A stretch of DNA of 64,000 nt from Neospora caninum Liverpool (lineage: Eukaryota > Apicomplexa > Conoidasida > Eucoccidiorida > Sarcocystidae). The DNA lies in assembly GCF_000208865.1 (NCBI RefSeq), contig NC_018392.1:310001-374000 (forward strand). Direction: 5' to 3'. Below, in pieces: positions 1-10,352 of this stretch. The position numbers were made by a program, and so were the translations under genes. The notes under the pieces were generated by a model. It had not been told where the DNA came from and searched no databases. It was given only the letters and a program-made list of their open reading frames with translations. The first letter of the stretch is position 1; every line of letters starts with the position of its first letter.

Positions 1-71
1 TCCCTCCGACTCCGCGCTTTTTCCCTGCCCAAGGTACTCACAAATTTACACGCATATACATATGCATGCTC

Positions 72-109
<38 letters not shown>

Positions 110-485
110 TCCCGGCGGAAACACAGAATCGCGTTTCTCGCTGTTGCCTCACACATATATAGATATATATGGAAGCACAAAGACTTTTCCACAGAGGAAA
201 AGAACACAGCGCAGTTTGTCTCGATTTCGTCGGTGGCGACAAAAGATGTGGCGCGCCAAATTCGTTTCCTTCCAAGCTTCGCTTTCATTGAGCGAGCGAA
301 CGTGGATGGGAAAACACAAAACCAGAGCGCTTCCTTCTGTCTTGGCTAAGGCACACGTGCCTCCATGAACCCACGAGTCGTCAAAGTCCGAAAAAGGTTG
401 TCTCTTTCTCCCTGCGAGATGGCGTCTCTGGAAAAGACCCGCATGTAGTGAATGGCGAAAACGGGAATTCCTTCGCTTCTCTTAC
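1..485 (-). other. Intron of the desaturase gene, left window edge
   Basis: This stretch follows the GTAAGAG splice donor (minus strand, at 485-479) that closes the last desaturase exon in the window. None of the six frames continues the desaturase: the third histidine box (HNxHH type) and the C-terminal part are not found here, so the remaining exons lie to the left of the window. A perfect (AT)16 microsatellite sits at 76-107. Confidence 0.55.
76..107. repeat. (AT)16 microsatellite
   Basis: An uninterrupted AT dinucleotide run of 32 bases lies inside the presumed intron of the desaturase gene. It is likely length-polymorphic between strains. A shorter run of the same kind is at 2661-2677. 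Confidence 0.95.
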
Positions 486-2560
486 CCGCAATGGAGACTT
501 CTGCAGGCTTCTTGTACAGCAGCCAGCCCATGTGGCAGTAGAAAAACCCCTTGGTCGCGTTGTACGGATCGCCTACTGAGTCTGAATTCTTGTGGTGGAC
601 CCGGTGATCACGGGACTGAAAGAAACGAAAAAAAGAAAATTCCACACAGCCTCCCTACGCCTCCGACACTTATCCGCCACATTTTCACACGCGGCTATAA
701 CTCAGGCTCCCCTCTGTTCTCTCTAGCTACCTGTAGACAGGTGTGTGTTTGCACCGTTTTTTTATCATCACAAAGATGCTCTTTGCGCGTGTATTCACAC
801 AAGACGCATCGATTCCCAAATGGCGTCTCGACGGACGAGGATATTTGCATATGTGCACACTTGTACACAGAAATTTATACACGTATATGAACGGATACCA
901 TGGCCGAGAGAAAGCCTGAAGGAGCGGCGAAGTAAGCTGTCTTTCGGTGGGTATGAGCGTCTCTTACCCAGTGATAGATGGAGCCTTGATTGGCGAAGGA
1001 GTTGAGAATCAACATGGCAATTCGCCACGGCAAAGCTGCCTTGTACGCTCGATGCGCCCAGAGACGGTGTGCGCCGCAAGTGATGCCCAGACCCCCGACC
1101 ATGTAGAACCCTGTTACCTGGGTAAACGCGAGGGATGCGAGGAGAAAGACAAAGGTTGCGTGCGTGAAGCCGGAGGCGAGACAGAAGTTTTCCGAGGAAA
1201 TGATCGATGCCGCAGATGGTCCGGAATCCAGAACAACCCAGGAGGGCACTGGCAAGACTGCCGACGCGGAAGCGCGGGGGACGGAGAGTCGCAGCGCAGC
1301 CTCCAGCTTCCTCCACCAGGTGTGCATGCACCACTTTCCATCTTCGGCCCCATCGCACCCACATGCCTGCCACACTTTCGAACGAGCAAAAAAGCGAGAT
1401 GTCTGCTAACCGCCTGTCCTCGTCCTCTCCCCTCTTCCGCACCCCGTTTACTTTGTCGCGCTTTGCCGTTCCACTCCGCCTCTGCCCGCCCTTTCCTTCT
1501 GCATCCTGTTCTCTCTCTCGCGCTCTCCTGTGCTCGCTCGCTGCCTCTCTTCCCTCTCTTCTCGCTCCCGTCATGTGGCCGCACGGCCGTGCTTTCCTTC
1601 CAGTTTGAGATGCTTGTCTTTCTCCGCGCGTGAGTGCGTCGCCCAAGGCTCTTTTCGTTTCGAGAACTGAGCATCGGCTCCGAGAGCGCGTACCTCGAAG
1701 AAGAGCCGCCAAGCCGACGGGTGACTCAGAAGCAACAGAATGCCCACGAAGGCGAAGACGTGGAAATACATCAAGAAGGCGAACATGAAGGCCCGGAGCT
1801 CCTGGTGGTAGTGACTCAAATACACGCTCAGAGAGTAGTAGGAGAGCAGAATCTCCATGCCCACACCCCTGGACGCAGGACAGCAGAGAAACGGGGAGTG
1901 GCGGTGGGACCAAAAAGGCGAGAGCTACACAGAAAGGACGGTAAAAAAGTTAAAGCACGTGAGATGGCACACGGGGTGTCCGGCCGCCGCGCAGGACACC
2001 AGAAGACTCAAAAGCCGCGAAACAACGTCTACCTACGAAGCCAGGAAAAGAGACAGCACGACGATGTGCTCCGGGGAGGACATACCGCATTTTCTAGCCG
2101 GTATGCGCAGGCAAACCAAACCCTGTTCGGCAGCCATCCCACCGTGCGAGCAGGGAACAGCCACGAGAGCCAGGGAACAAGGGGCGTTTATGAATGCGTA
2201 TCCATGATAGTCAACAACGGCCGTCAATAAAAAAAGCAGATACAGTTGGAGTTTTGGAGTGCGTCGTTTCTGACACGACACCTCGTGCAAAAAAGAAGGG
2301 TGTAGCTCCTCTCATCTGCCACTCAACTCAGCCACGGCCACGTTCGTCGGCTGTCGTTCTACCCGACGTCACCTTCTCGCTTGCCCCCCCAGCTGATCGC
2401 TTACCATTTGCAGGCCGTCCACATCGAAGCGGCTCCAGGAAGAAGACTCGTCGTCGGGTCGTACAACGCACAGAGGCAGACGGCAGCAGTGACCCACGGC
2501 TGCACAACCTCCAGGAGGCGATGGCACCGAATCAGAGTCGCCCGGCCAAAACCGCCCTCC
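486..2560 (-). CDS. Stearoyl-CoA (delta-9) fatty acid desaturase, 3' end outside window
   Basis: Membrane di-iron desaturase that introduces the first double bond into stearoyl- or palmitoyl-CoA at the endoplasmic reticulum, using cytochrome b5 as electron donor (family knowledge). Exons, in transcript order: 2560-2405, 2269-2037, 1868-1694, 1117-968, 615-486; all junction phases agree. The exon at 1117-968 carries histidine box 1 in the context GITCGAHRLWAHRAYKA. The splice into 615-486 creates box 2, WSRDHRVHHKNSD, followed by a conserved GWLLYKKP. The exon at 1868-1694 encodes the preceding transmembrane helix, ending SAWRLFFE just before VTGFYM. The third histidine box is missing only because the gene leaves the window. 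The two 5' exons (2560-2405 and 2269-2037) are less certain; the second is unusually hydrophobic. The initiator exon was not found. The last three exons are near certain. Confidence 0.85.
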
Positions 2561-3004
2561 CTGAAGCCGTTCAGGAAACAAAATTCCACGAACACACCGA
2601 AAACAGAGAGATGCCGCATGAGGCCCTATCTACTTCAGTGTCCGAAGTGGAGACACGCGCATATATATATATATATAGACAGACGTGCGCAAAGCAAGTG
2701 CACTGGAAACACCCCGAGGGAAGAGAACAAACACAGCGTTTCAGAGCGGATGGCAATGAAGAAACTTGGTGTCTGGTGTCTTTCGCCCCTCTACTCGATT
2801 CCTCGGCAGTTCGCGTCGTGGCCCTGTCGCCACCTCGAGCGTCTGCGGGAGTCTGAAAAGTGGAAAAGCTGCCTGTCGATCACTCGACAGCTTTTCCTTT
2901 TCTAACCAAAGACACACCACGCAGCTGTGGATCTCAATATGTGCATCTCGCTCTGTTCTGCCGTCTGGGTCGCTGCCAGAGGTTCTCGTGTGTGTTCTCT
3001 CCTC
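2561..3004. other. Spacer between desaturase and TLC-like gene
   Basis: No convincing exon was found. It should hold the missing 5' exon or exons of the desaturase and the 3' UTR of the neighbouring minus-strand gene. A short (AT)n run is at 2661-2677. Confidence 0.4.
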
Positions 3005-4988
3005 TTACGCGTCGGAGTCGAGTGTCTTTAGGTCCGCGCTGGAGGCATCTCCCGTCTTTGGGCCTCCCGTTTCTTCACTTGCGTGCTTTGTTTCGTCTTT
3101 CTGCGTGTGGCTGGGATCTTCAGCGCGGCCTTCCCCCGAGCCCGAGCCGCCCTTTGGAGCAGAGAGACTCTCCTCTCGGCGCGAGAGGGACAGGGACGCG
3201 AAGAAGGCTGCTGTTGAGGCGACGTCGAGTGTGCGCCCGAAGGCGACGCCGGCGAGATGGAGAAGGGCGAGCGTGTGGACCGCCGGAAGGCCCGTTCCCA
3301 CGCAGAAGTTTAGGAAAAGAGGCAGATACAGATGGCCGACAAAGTGTGTGAACGTGGTGCGGCCAGCGCCCTCTAAAACGAGGCAGAGAAGAGTGTCGGC
3401 GAAGAAGAAAGTGAAAGTGACTGGGGCAACAAGAGACACCACCGCCCGGGCCACAGGCCGGTAACTGGTCGGCAGGCGAAAGAGCGGCGACAGAAACATG
3501 GACGAGTCGTCTTCGACCTGAGAAGGGAACCGCGATACACATGCTTGTAGATCTGTGCGTAGAGCTACCCTACCCCGTGGCAACGGCTCCGTCGCAGATC
3601 CTAGCTCACTGTTGCGTGGTTGGGAAACCAATGGACGCACGGGACAAAGTAGAGCTGCCTTTAACTAGGGTTGAATGCCTTCTGAAGTTTGTCTCTTCTA
3701 CTCCTATTCTGCGTGGGGCAGTCGCGATTTTTTGCCATCCTTGTCGCCCAGTGTTCTCACCCCTGCGGAGCGGGAGGCCATGCTTCGAGACTGCGTTTCG
3801 CCGACTACCAGCAAGGCTACGAAGACATCTATCCCCCTTTTGTCACCCGTACCATCTCTCGAGTGCGCATACCAGCTACAGCAACGCTCGGCCACCTCGT
3901 ACTTGAACCAGAGTATCGAGCTGCGTACGAAAACTTCTCTATCGATCTTTGCATGCGTCGGCCGAGTTCGGCCCGTTCTCCCCCCTCCTCATAAACGAGA
4001 CACAAGACAGCTCATCTTCGAAAGGATGGACATGCGTCGACTTGTTGTCCACGCAAAAGCAGAGGCTGGATGAGAAGGTGAGGACTGGCGAGAAACCTCT
4101 CCCCTTGTTCTTCTTCCTCTCTACGTGTATCTAGTGTATATAAACCTGGCGAGAAACCTCTCCCCTTGTTCTTCTTCCTCTCTACGTGTATCTAGTGTAT
4201 ATAAACCTGGCGAGAAACCTCTCCCCTTGTTCTTCTTCCTCTCTACGTGTATCTAGTGTATATAAACCTGGCGAGAAACCTCTCCCCTTGTTCTTCTTCC
4301 TCTCTACGTGTATCTAGTGTATATAAACCTGGCGAGAAACCTCTCCCCTTGTTCTTCTTCCTCTCTACGCGTATCTAGTGTATATAAACCTGGCGAGAAA
4401 CCTCTCCCCTTGTTCTTCTTCCTCTCTACGCGTATCTAGTGTATATAAACCTGGCGAGAAACCTCTCCTCTTGTTCTTCTTCCTCTCTACGTATATCTAG
4501 TGTATATAAACCTGGCGAGAAACCTCTCCCCTTGTTCTTCTTCCTCTCTACGTGTATCTAGTGTATCTAAACCTGTCTCCCACGGCTTTCCTCTGGGGGT
4601 ACACCGATATTGAACTTCCACCTACGAGAGCGGCGATGGCAAGGAACGCAACGAAGCCGACGATGGCATTCCACACCATGAGGACCGCAGAGGGCGGCCT
4701 GGGCGGGGAGCGTCTCTCGCCACATTTGTCCTCAGCAGCGCGTCTCTGTTGGTCATGCTTCGCCGGTTTCGTGGATTTGAAGAGAAGAGAAACAAGGACC
4801 CACGTTGCCATGTAGACGACAGCGCCTGCCCAGAGATAGCGCGAGCAGAACGCCGCCACCTGCGTGCTGCGCTGGGGACTCTCCCAGTAAGCGAGATTTA
4901 GCCAGGCGGTCTGCTCTGGATGGCCGTTCAGGATTCTGAGGAGCACACCCCGCACCCAGAGGGCGGCAGCCTCTGTGAAGACTGCCAT
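3005..4988 (-). CDS. Multi-pass membrane protein, possible TLC (TRAM/LAG1/CLN8) domain
   Basis: Two exons, 4988-4626 and 3517-3005, join in phase 0 to give 291 residues. The donor is GTAGGT and the acceptor follows CCCTTCTCAG. I chose the start at MAVFTEAAALWVRG, preceded by TTCGCG. Helices are visible at roughly residues 63-85 and 104-121 (VWNAIVGFVAFLAIAALV) in exon 1. In exon 2 they start with ARAVVSLVAPVTF, then FFFADTLLCLVLEG, then FTHFVGHLYLPLFLNF. WNxIVxF followed by FxxADTLLCL and HFVGHLYLPL is the order seen in TMEM56/TLCD-type TLC proteins, which act in lipid sensing or synthesis; the usual HH pair is not intact here (HF). The C-terminal 60 residues are hydrophilic. The stop (GCGTAAGAG) could instead be a splice donor, but its phase would not fit the next desaturase exon, which argues for a separate gene. 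The TLC assignment is an inference from a short pattern. Confidence 0.5.
4085..4572. repeat. 61-bp minisatellite, eight tandem copies
   Basis: Eight head-to-tail copies of a 61-bp unit beginning CTGGCGAGAAACCTCTC start at 4085, 4146, 4207, 4268, 4329, 4390, 4451 and 4512. Copies are nearly identical: the ACGTG in the middle becomes ACGCG in copies 5 and 6 and ACGTA in copy 7, and copy 7 has TCTCCTC instead of TCTCCCC. Copy 8 ends GTGTATCTAAAC instead of GTGTATATAAAC. The array lies wholly in the single intron of the TLC-like gene. Plus-strand copies are pyrimidine-rich with a TATATAAA box-like end. Confidence 0.97.
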
Positions 4989-7767
4989 CGCGAATGGAGA
5001 CGGAGAGGCCACCGGCGCGAGTTGAGTTTTCCCAACTGGGAGAGTGATTATGGAATGGAGAACGGCGCAGGCGGGGGGAAGAGACACCCGCGGTTTGTGT
5101 GCGGCAGTGAGCAACAAACACACCACAACGGATGCAGACAAGTGACAAAAGGAAAAATGCAATAAGCACGGGAGGATGTCAACTTTCCTCCGTGAATTCG
5201 GTTGCACGGTCCCAGACAACCCTACACAGGCCTTTTGCCACGGGGCTACACGGGGGTCTGCAGGCGGCACGGGCGGTAGAACGGAAGTGCGTCTCGGATA
5301 TCTCTGGTAGGCAAACTGTTCCCGCGGGAAGCAGTTTCCGCTTCGGTCAGAATCAAGGTGATCGAAAAAAACGAAGATTGAGCCAGGAAAGGGAAAACGC
5401 ACGCGTGTGTTGTTCCGCAGGCGCAGTGTCAGGCGGGCGGGCTACTGCGCCTCCGGCTAGCCTGGCAAACACACAAGGGGAAAGATTCAAATTCCACTCC
5501 GGCCGCCTGCTAGCAAACACGGAAACACGCGACGCAAAAAAATCAAACTAAGAGGACAGCTTCTGATAGCCTTCGTACGAGCCATAGACGGCTGTCTGTG
5601 AGACAGGGCCGGCTGTCGGCGTCGGGGTGGAGGGACCACGAGGGTGGCGTTCTGGAGCAGTGGACCAAGAGAGAGGCAAAACGTAAAATCCAGTGTGTGC
5701 TCATGCAACCTCGACCCATAGATGGGAACAAAACGTACGCAGCTGGGCACAAACCAGCGAACGACAAAACACGGAACGGCAAAGAGCCAAAAAATTGTGG
5801 CCGAGTTCCAACCACATTTACCGCGGTCTGGGGAGTGCGGCGGCCGAACGAGCAGACATGGGAAGAGAGAAACAGGCGGAATGGCACCAACTTCGTTTCT
5901 CCTTGTCTCCATTTCGGTTTCTGACCGCTCTGTCTCAAGCCTTGTTCCCAGGGAACATCGTCTCTTTCCCCGCTCTCGCGTCGGGTCAGACCGCCAATCC
6001 GCACAGGCTGGCAACTTTACCTCGCTTACACTGTGAAAAGCTCCGAGCAGTGAGGGCGCCGTGGCAGAGTGTTGCTGCTCAGCGGTGACCAACGGAGCCG
6101 AACCGCTTGTGGGGTGCGAGGAAAGTCGCGCTTCGTGTGTGATACAGAGGGTCCAGGAATTCCAAACGGGCCATTGACGGGTCGAGATGCTGCAAATTCG
6201 CGCCGCGAGCTTCGCGACGTGGCTTACCAATTACACCTGCTTGACTCATGGTTCTCCGCGGCAAGATGACCGGACGAGCTCCAGTATCACCACCCCTGAG
6301 ACGGGACGGTGTGTACGAGGCTGGACTGTGTGGCTTCGCGCTCCACCAAATGGACTTCGTACAAGGCAGACGAGAGAAATACACACTGATGGTCTAAGAC
6401 CACTTTAATAAAGGTATGCCGCCTGACCTGTAGACCACCGGAAATTATCAGCTGTTTCATGTGCGGACCCGAGAAATCACCCGGGATGAGTGTGTCAGCG
6501 GTTGTCGGACTACCTCCCTCGTGGATGTGACATTGCCTGCCCGAGCCAGTCTGAAGCAGGTGATTCAGTCCATTCCAAAATCGAAGAACGGACATGCATC
6601 TAACTTAAGTTTCGAGTGCCAACGGAATCGAAGCACACTAGTGGGCTTGCGATCCAGTCCCGTCTCTTAAGCAAGGACGTCGCTACTTTATAGCCGGGCG
6701 CTGTGGACCCAAACGGTTGTGTTGCTCCGTAGCAAACGCAGACGAAACACCTCGGACTGCGACGCAATCCATGGAACTTCTGAAGCCGCGCAAGTCTACC
6801 CCGGTGCGCAAGCACTCCCACTTTTACCTCGAACAGCTCTGTTTCATCAGAATGAGGCCGGCCTCAACCGGTTCCCTGTGCGGCACAGCTCTGGCCAAGG
6901 CCCGTAAACAGCTGGAAGGTCCAGTCTGAGCTACCGGTGAAGAAGATCAACGATAAAAATGCAAAGTCTTGCGTGTCCAGCTGGCGCCGCCGGACAGGGC
7001 ACTTCTCGAATCGTAGTGAAAGATATACGAACAAAGGGTGTGCGACACAACGGGCGAGCGGCGGTGTGTTCCCGGCACCGCCCTGCACAGAGGCACCAAC
7101 AGAAATCCATCATGTCGCCTAGAGCCGCACCTCACATTGGCGCTCTCCCCTTCTATTCGAACTACTACAAACCGGTATCTTATATTGTGTATAGGGAGAA
7201 AACTGTCGGTCAGTACGAGAAAATGTTTCTAAATATATGTATCTCAACAAGAGGGGGCACGAAAGAGCACCCGTGTCAGATGGCCTAACAAACGGAACAT
7301 GGTTGCAACAGTGTCTTCACTGGACACCACTGGGGTGGTAGAACAGGCCGTGACGCATATCCGCAAGTAACTCATGTAGGAACGTACGAAGCGACAAATC
7401 CAAGCACCCACACCAGCACAGTGAGGATGGCGTCGTCGCTCACGGTCATTCGCCAATCGCTTTCGGCGCTCCGACTCCAGGGACCAGGGAGTGCTGCAGG
7501 ATCTAGAGGAGTGTCTGAAAGTTGGCAATATTTTTGGCGTGCTGCCGTGTCTGCTCTCCACGGCAACGGAGACTAGAGGTTTCGGACTGAGGCGCGCAGT
7601 TTCCAGAGCGCCGTCTCATCCACGAAACTGTGATCGCAATGGAAGGAGACGTTAGGGGGCGAACCGAAGACCGTTTCCCGTGGGAGACTCGGAGATTGGG
7701 GAGGGCCACCGTCACCATCGTCCATGATCAGCTGCCGTGTCTGTGGAGAACGCCGTCGGCGCTTCAC
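4989..7767. other. No resolved gene; isolated exon-like frames
   Basis: The first part should be the 5' UTR and promoter of the TLC-like gene. Several minus-strand frames look exon-like but could not be chained. A methionine at 7449 opens a hydrophobic run, DAILTVLVWVLGFVAS, ending at a GTACGT donor. A frame around 6500-6300 reads HMKQLIISGGLQVRR and continues KVVLDHQCVFLSSALY. A hydrophobic piece near 6950 reads DFAFLSLIFFTG. They could be small exons of one unannotated minus-strand membrane protein, or chance. Codon phases of the splice sites I tried did not match. Confidence 0.3.
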
Positions 7768-9913
7768 TCACTTTTTCTTCCTCTTCCCTTTGCCTTTTTT
7801 CTTGCCTCCGACAGGTTCAATTGGAGCTTTGGAAAAAAGAAGGTCGTTGACAAATCTCCTGTAGTCAAATCTGCCATCTTTCATGGCTCGTGCCTCAAGC
7901 ATGAAGTAGGCGAACTCGGCCTCAGATAGGGGATCCGGTACATCCTCTGCTCCTCCCCCCTCTGTCCCGCACAGCAACGCCTGTAGCCGGGCTATATCTA
8001 TGATGCCGCTACTGTCCACGTCCATTAAAGCAAAGGCCTCAAAAAGTTTTCTTTTCTGCACTGTACTAGCCTCCACCTCCTGATGACAAATCATCACAAT
8101 GCAAAGGAGGACTTCAGTCTCCTGAAAAATGCCGTCCAACGCTCCGTGTGACTGCAACACCAAATGAGAGCTGCCGCTCTGTGGGAAGGACCACGATGTG
8201 GTAAAGTTCACGGTATCGTACAACAGATGCTGAGGATCTTCCTCCGAGCGAGCAGAGAGCGAAACGGACGCTGTGGTGAACACAAGGCTGCACAGGAGCT
8301 ACATACCACCTCCGTACCGGCAAGGGGGACTCTGGCTCTCTCTTCAAGATGTTGCTGCTGGTCGTGAAAAAACTTATCAGCCACAGAGACGGTACAGTGT
8401 TTGCTGCCTTGGGGACGAAACACAAAAACTAGCGTCGTGCAAAGATGAATACTCGGGACAAGATCAGTTGTTGGGTCCTACTCGTGCAGACGTGTTGATG
8501 TGCTGCTCTATATGCTGTCTTCTTGAAGAGCCGATCGTGTTTTCGTAGTATTCCGGTGTACCTCGACGAGCTGAACGAGGTTGTCTTCATTAAGACCGTC
8601 TTCATATTCAACGTCATAGTCATCCATTGCTTGTTGCAGCTCTTCCTCTGACAATTGGTACCTAATAGATCGATTCTCAAAAACGTCACAACTGCTTCAG
8701 GAAATTGCGTACGACGACCAACGAAACTCATTTCTAACACACCGCTTTGTTTCTGACATCTTGAAATCAGAAGACTGAACGGGTTATCACTTGCAAGGCT
8801 CTTGAGCTATGCGTACCGGCTGAGCTGGCGAAAGATGCTTTTGCCCGGTCGCTATGGGGTGTAGTTGAAGCTTCCGAGGAACACTGGATAATGGATGATG
8901 TGGTCTGAGGGCTCCTACTGACGGCTCTACAGCTTCTGGCTATTCCACACCTATCCGATGTCAGACAACGAAGAACTCCGACACTACAGCAGTGACAGAC
9001 TCGCCTGGCGCAGGGATCTCTCCTGCTCTGAGCGCCGTACATCCCGGATGGTTGCGTGGCGCTACTTTGGCGTATCATTTCAAACATCTGCAAACTTGTC
9101 GATCGGTGCCTACACGTTTTTTTTATATATTGATGCGTGCGGATATGTACGTGCGTACTGTGTGACACGAGTCAAGGAACTGTAGCTGTCAGATCATTTG
9201 GCTGCTAGTAGCTTAGTCCACAATTCTGCCGGGGCAGCCAGGACAGGCCACCCCTCCCTACTTTCGATTGGTTTCTTTGCAGTCCAAGTGGTGCCGTGCA
9301 GTTGACTCACCCGAGTGTATTAAGTAGAGTACCAATTTGGTTGGGGTCGAGGAGTCCTTTGGCTTCTACATCGAGCTCCTTGAAGAGACCACGCGTAGTG
9401 GCCACCTGAAAGATAGGTGTAGGGGAAACGCCGCCTCCCGAAAAAGTTGTCACTCTTCACGTGTGCACTGGATGAGTGAGAGTGTTTTTGATGCTGGGCT
9501 GTTTTGGACAGACTCTCTCGTAATTCCGCTTCTTTGCTCACCTGCTCGTCATTCAGGACGTTTTGTCTCCTGTGGCCGAGCATGTCATCGTGGGCTACCC
9601 CACCGCTTATCGTTTTCGCTGCGTATACATTTGGAATGGGAGCTCCTGGCAATGGTGACTCGACTGGATCAACCGTTTCAGGCCGCTCTGCGGCTCTTTC
9701 CGGAACCTCGTTTTCGTCCGGTCGGGCGATGTCTTCGCCGAGACAGTCAGCATTGACGGGTGCGAAGGTGGTCAGATCCTGTGCGTCAACCCGGTGAGGG
9801 TCTCCATGACGACTTGCGGAATCCGGTGGAACAAAGCCATGCGGAGTGCCGACACCTCGAGAGGACTCATCCTCTAAGAGGCGACCAAGGTCTCGAAACT
9901 GACCGGTTTCCAT
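7768..9913 (-). CDS. Calmodulin-like four-EF-hand protein with N-terminal extension and Lys tail
   Basis: Four exons, 9913-9542, 9405-9311, 8661-8562 and 8121-7768, join in matching phases to 306 residues. The first donor is CAG/GTGAGC and the second CGG/GTGAGT. Residues 1 to about 120 are an acidic, low-complexity extension. The core then follows calmodulin almost helix by helix: LNDEQVATTRGLFKELD matches the family's LTEEQ start, and LGYQLSEEELQQAMDDYD matches the EF2 entry. Loop 1 (DVEAKGLLDPNQ) and loop 2 lack most calcium ligands. Loop 3 (DVDSSGIIDIAR) keeps Asp 1, 3 and 9 and Gly 6 but has Arg at position 12 instead of Glu. Loop 4 (AMKDGRFDYRRF) is degenerate. The protein ends GGKKKGKGKRKKK. 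It is therefore probably a calcium-weak adaptor or a myosin light-chain-like subunit rather than a classic sensor. The family is clear; the partner is unknown. Confidence 0.88.
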
Positions 9914-10352
9914 GGCAAGCAGCGCTTAGCATATTGCGTGAGAAAAACACGGTGTATTCCCACAAGGAAAAACTAAGATTCCAGAATCTTTATAAGCTTT
10001 TTGACTACCCGTGCTGTCTTCCGCAACACAAGACAGTCGAGGAAGACGTTGACGGGTCCGTCGTGACTCTAGCAGTTCAGCCCGTAATCTGGATCCCACG
10101 ATTCTCAAATTGTTGAACGTGTCGCGAATTGGGAGACAAGCTGGCCTACCTAGAAGCAGACGGAGTTTTATCTCAAGCAGGCAATCAATTAGTGTTGTAT
10201 GAAGATCACGTTACGCTACTGTGCAAATGCTGGACTACATGGTCGTTTCAGAGAGCCGTCCGGACCGCTATAGTATTGCCGTCGTTTTTATTCGCAATCG
10301 CTCTCACATGTCATGTTTCGTTGTGTCAGTCACCTCTTGAAGCTGCTTTTCA
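9914..10352. other. Upstream region of the calmodulin-like gene
   Basis: No coding frame with splice support was found. The stretch should include the promoter and 5' UTR of the minus-strand EF-hand gene. Moderate A/T-rich patches; nothing repetitive. Confidence 0.4.

Noticed and set aside
795..1913. Long minus-strand frame of 372 codons
   Set aside because: It overlaps three desaturase exons in another frame; the conserved histidine boxes lie in the other frames, so this one is a shadow.
3541..4134. Plus-strand frames that look mildly protein-like (for example LRFADYQQGYEDIYPPF)
   Set aside because: They lie in the intron of the minus-strand TLC-like gene, have no splice partners, and the downstream part runs into the minisatellite.
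5487..6230. Minus-strand frame of 247 codons
   Set aside because: Composition is that of GC-rich non-coding DNA, no domain or helix pattern is consistent, and there is no good junction to a neighbour.
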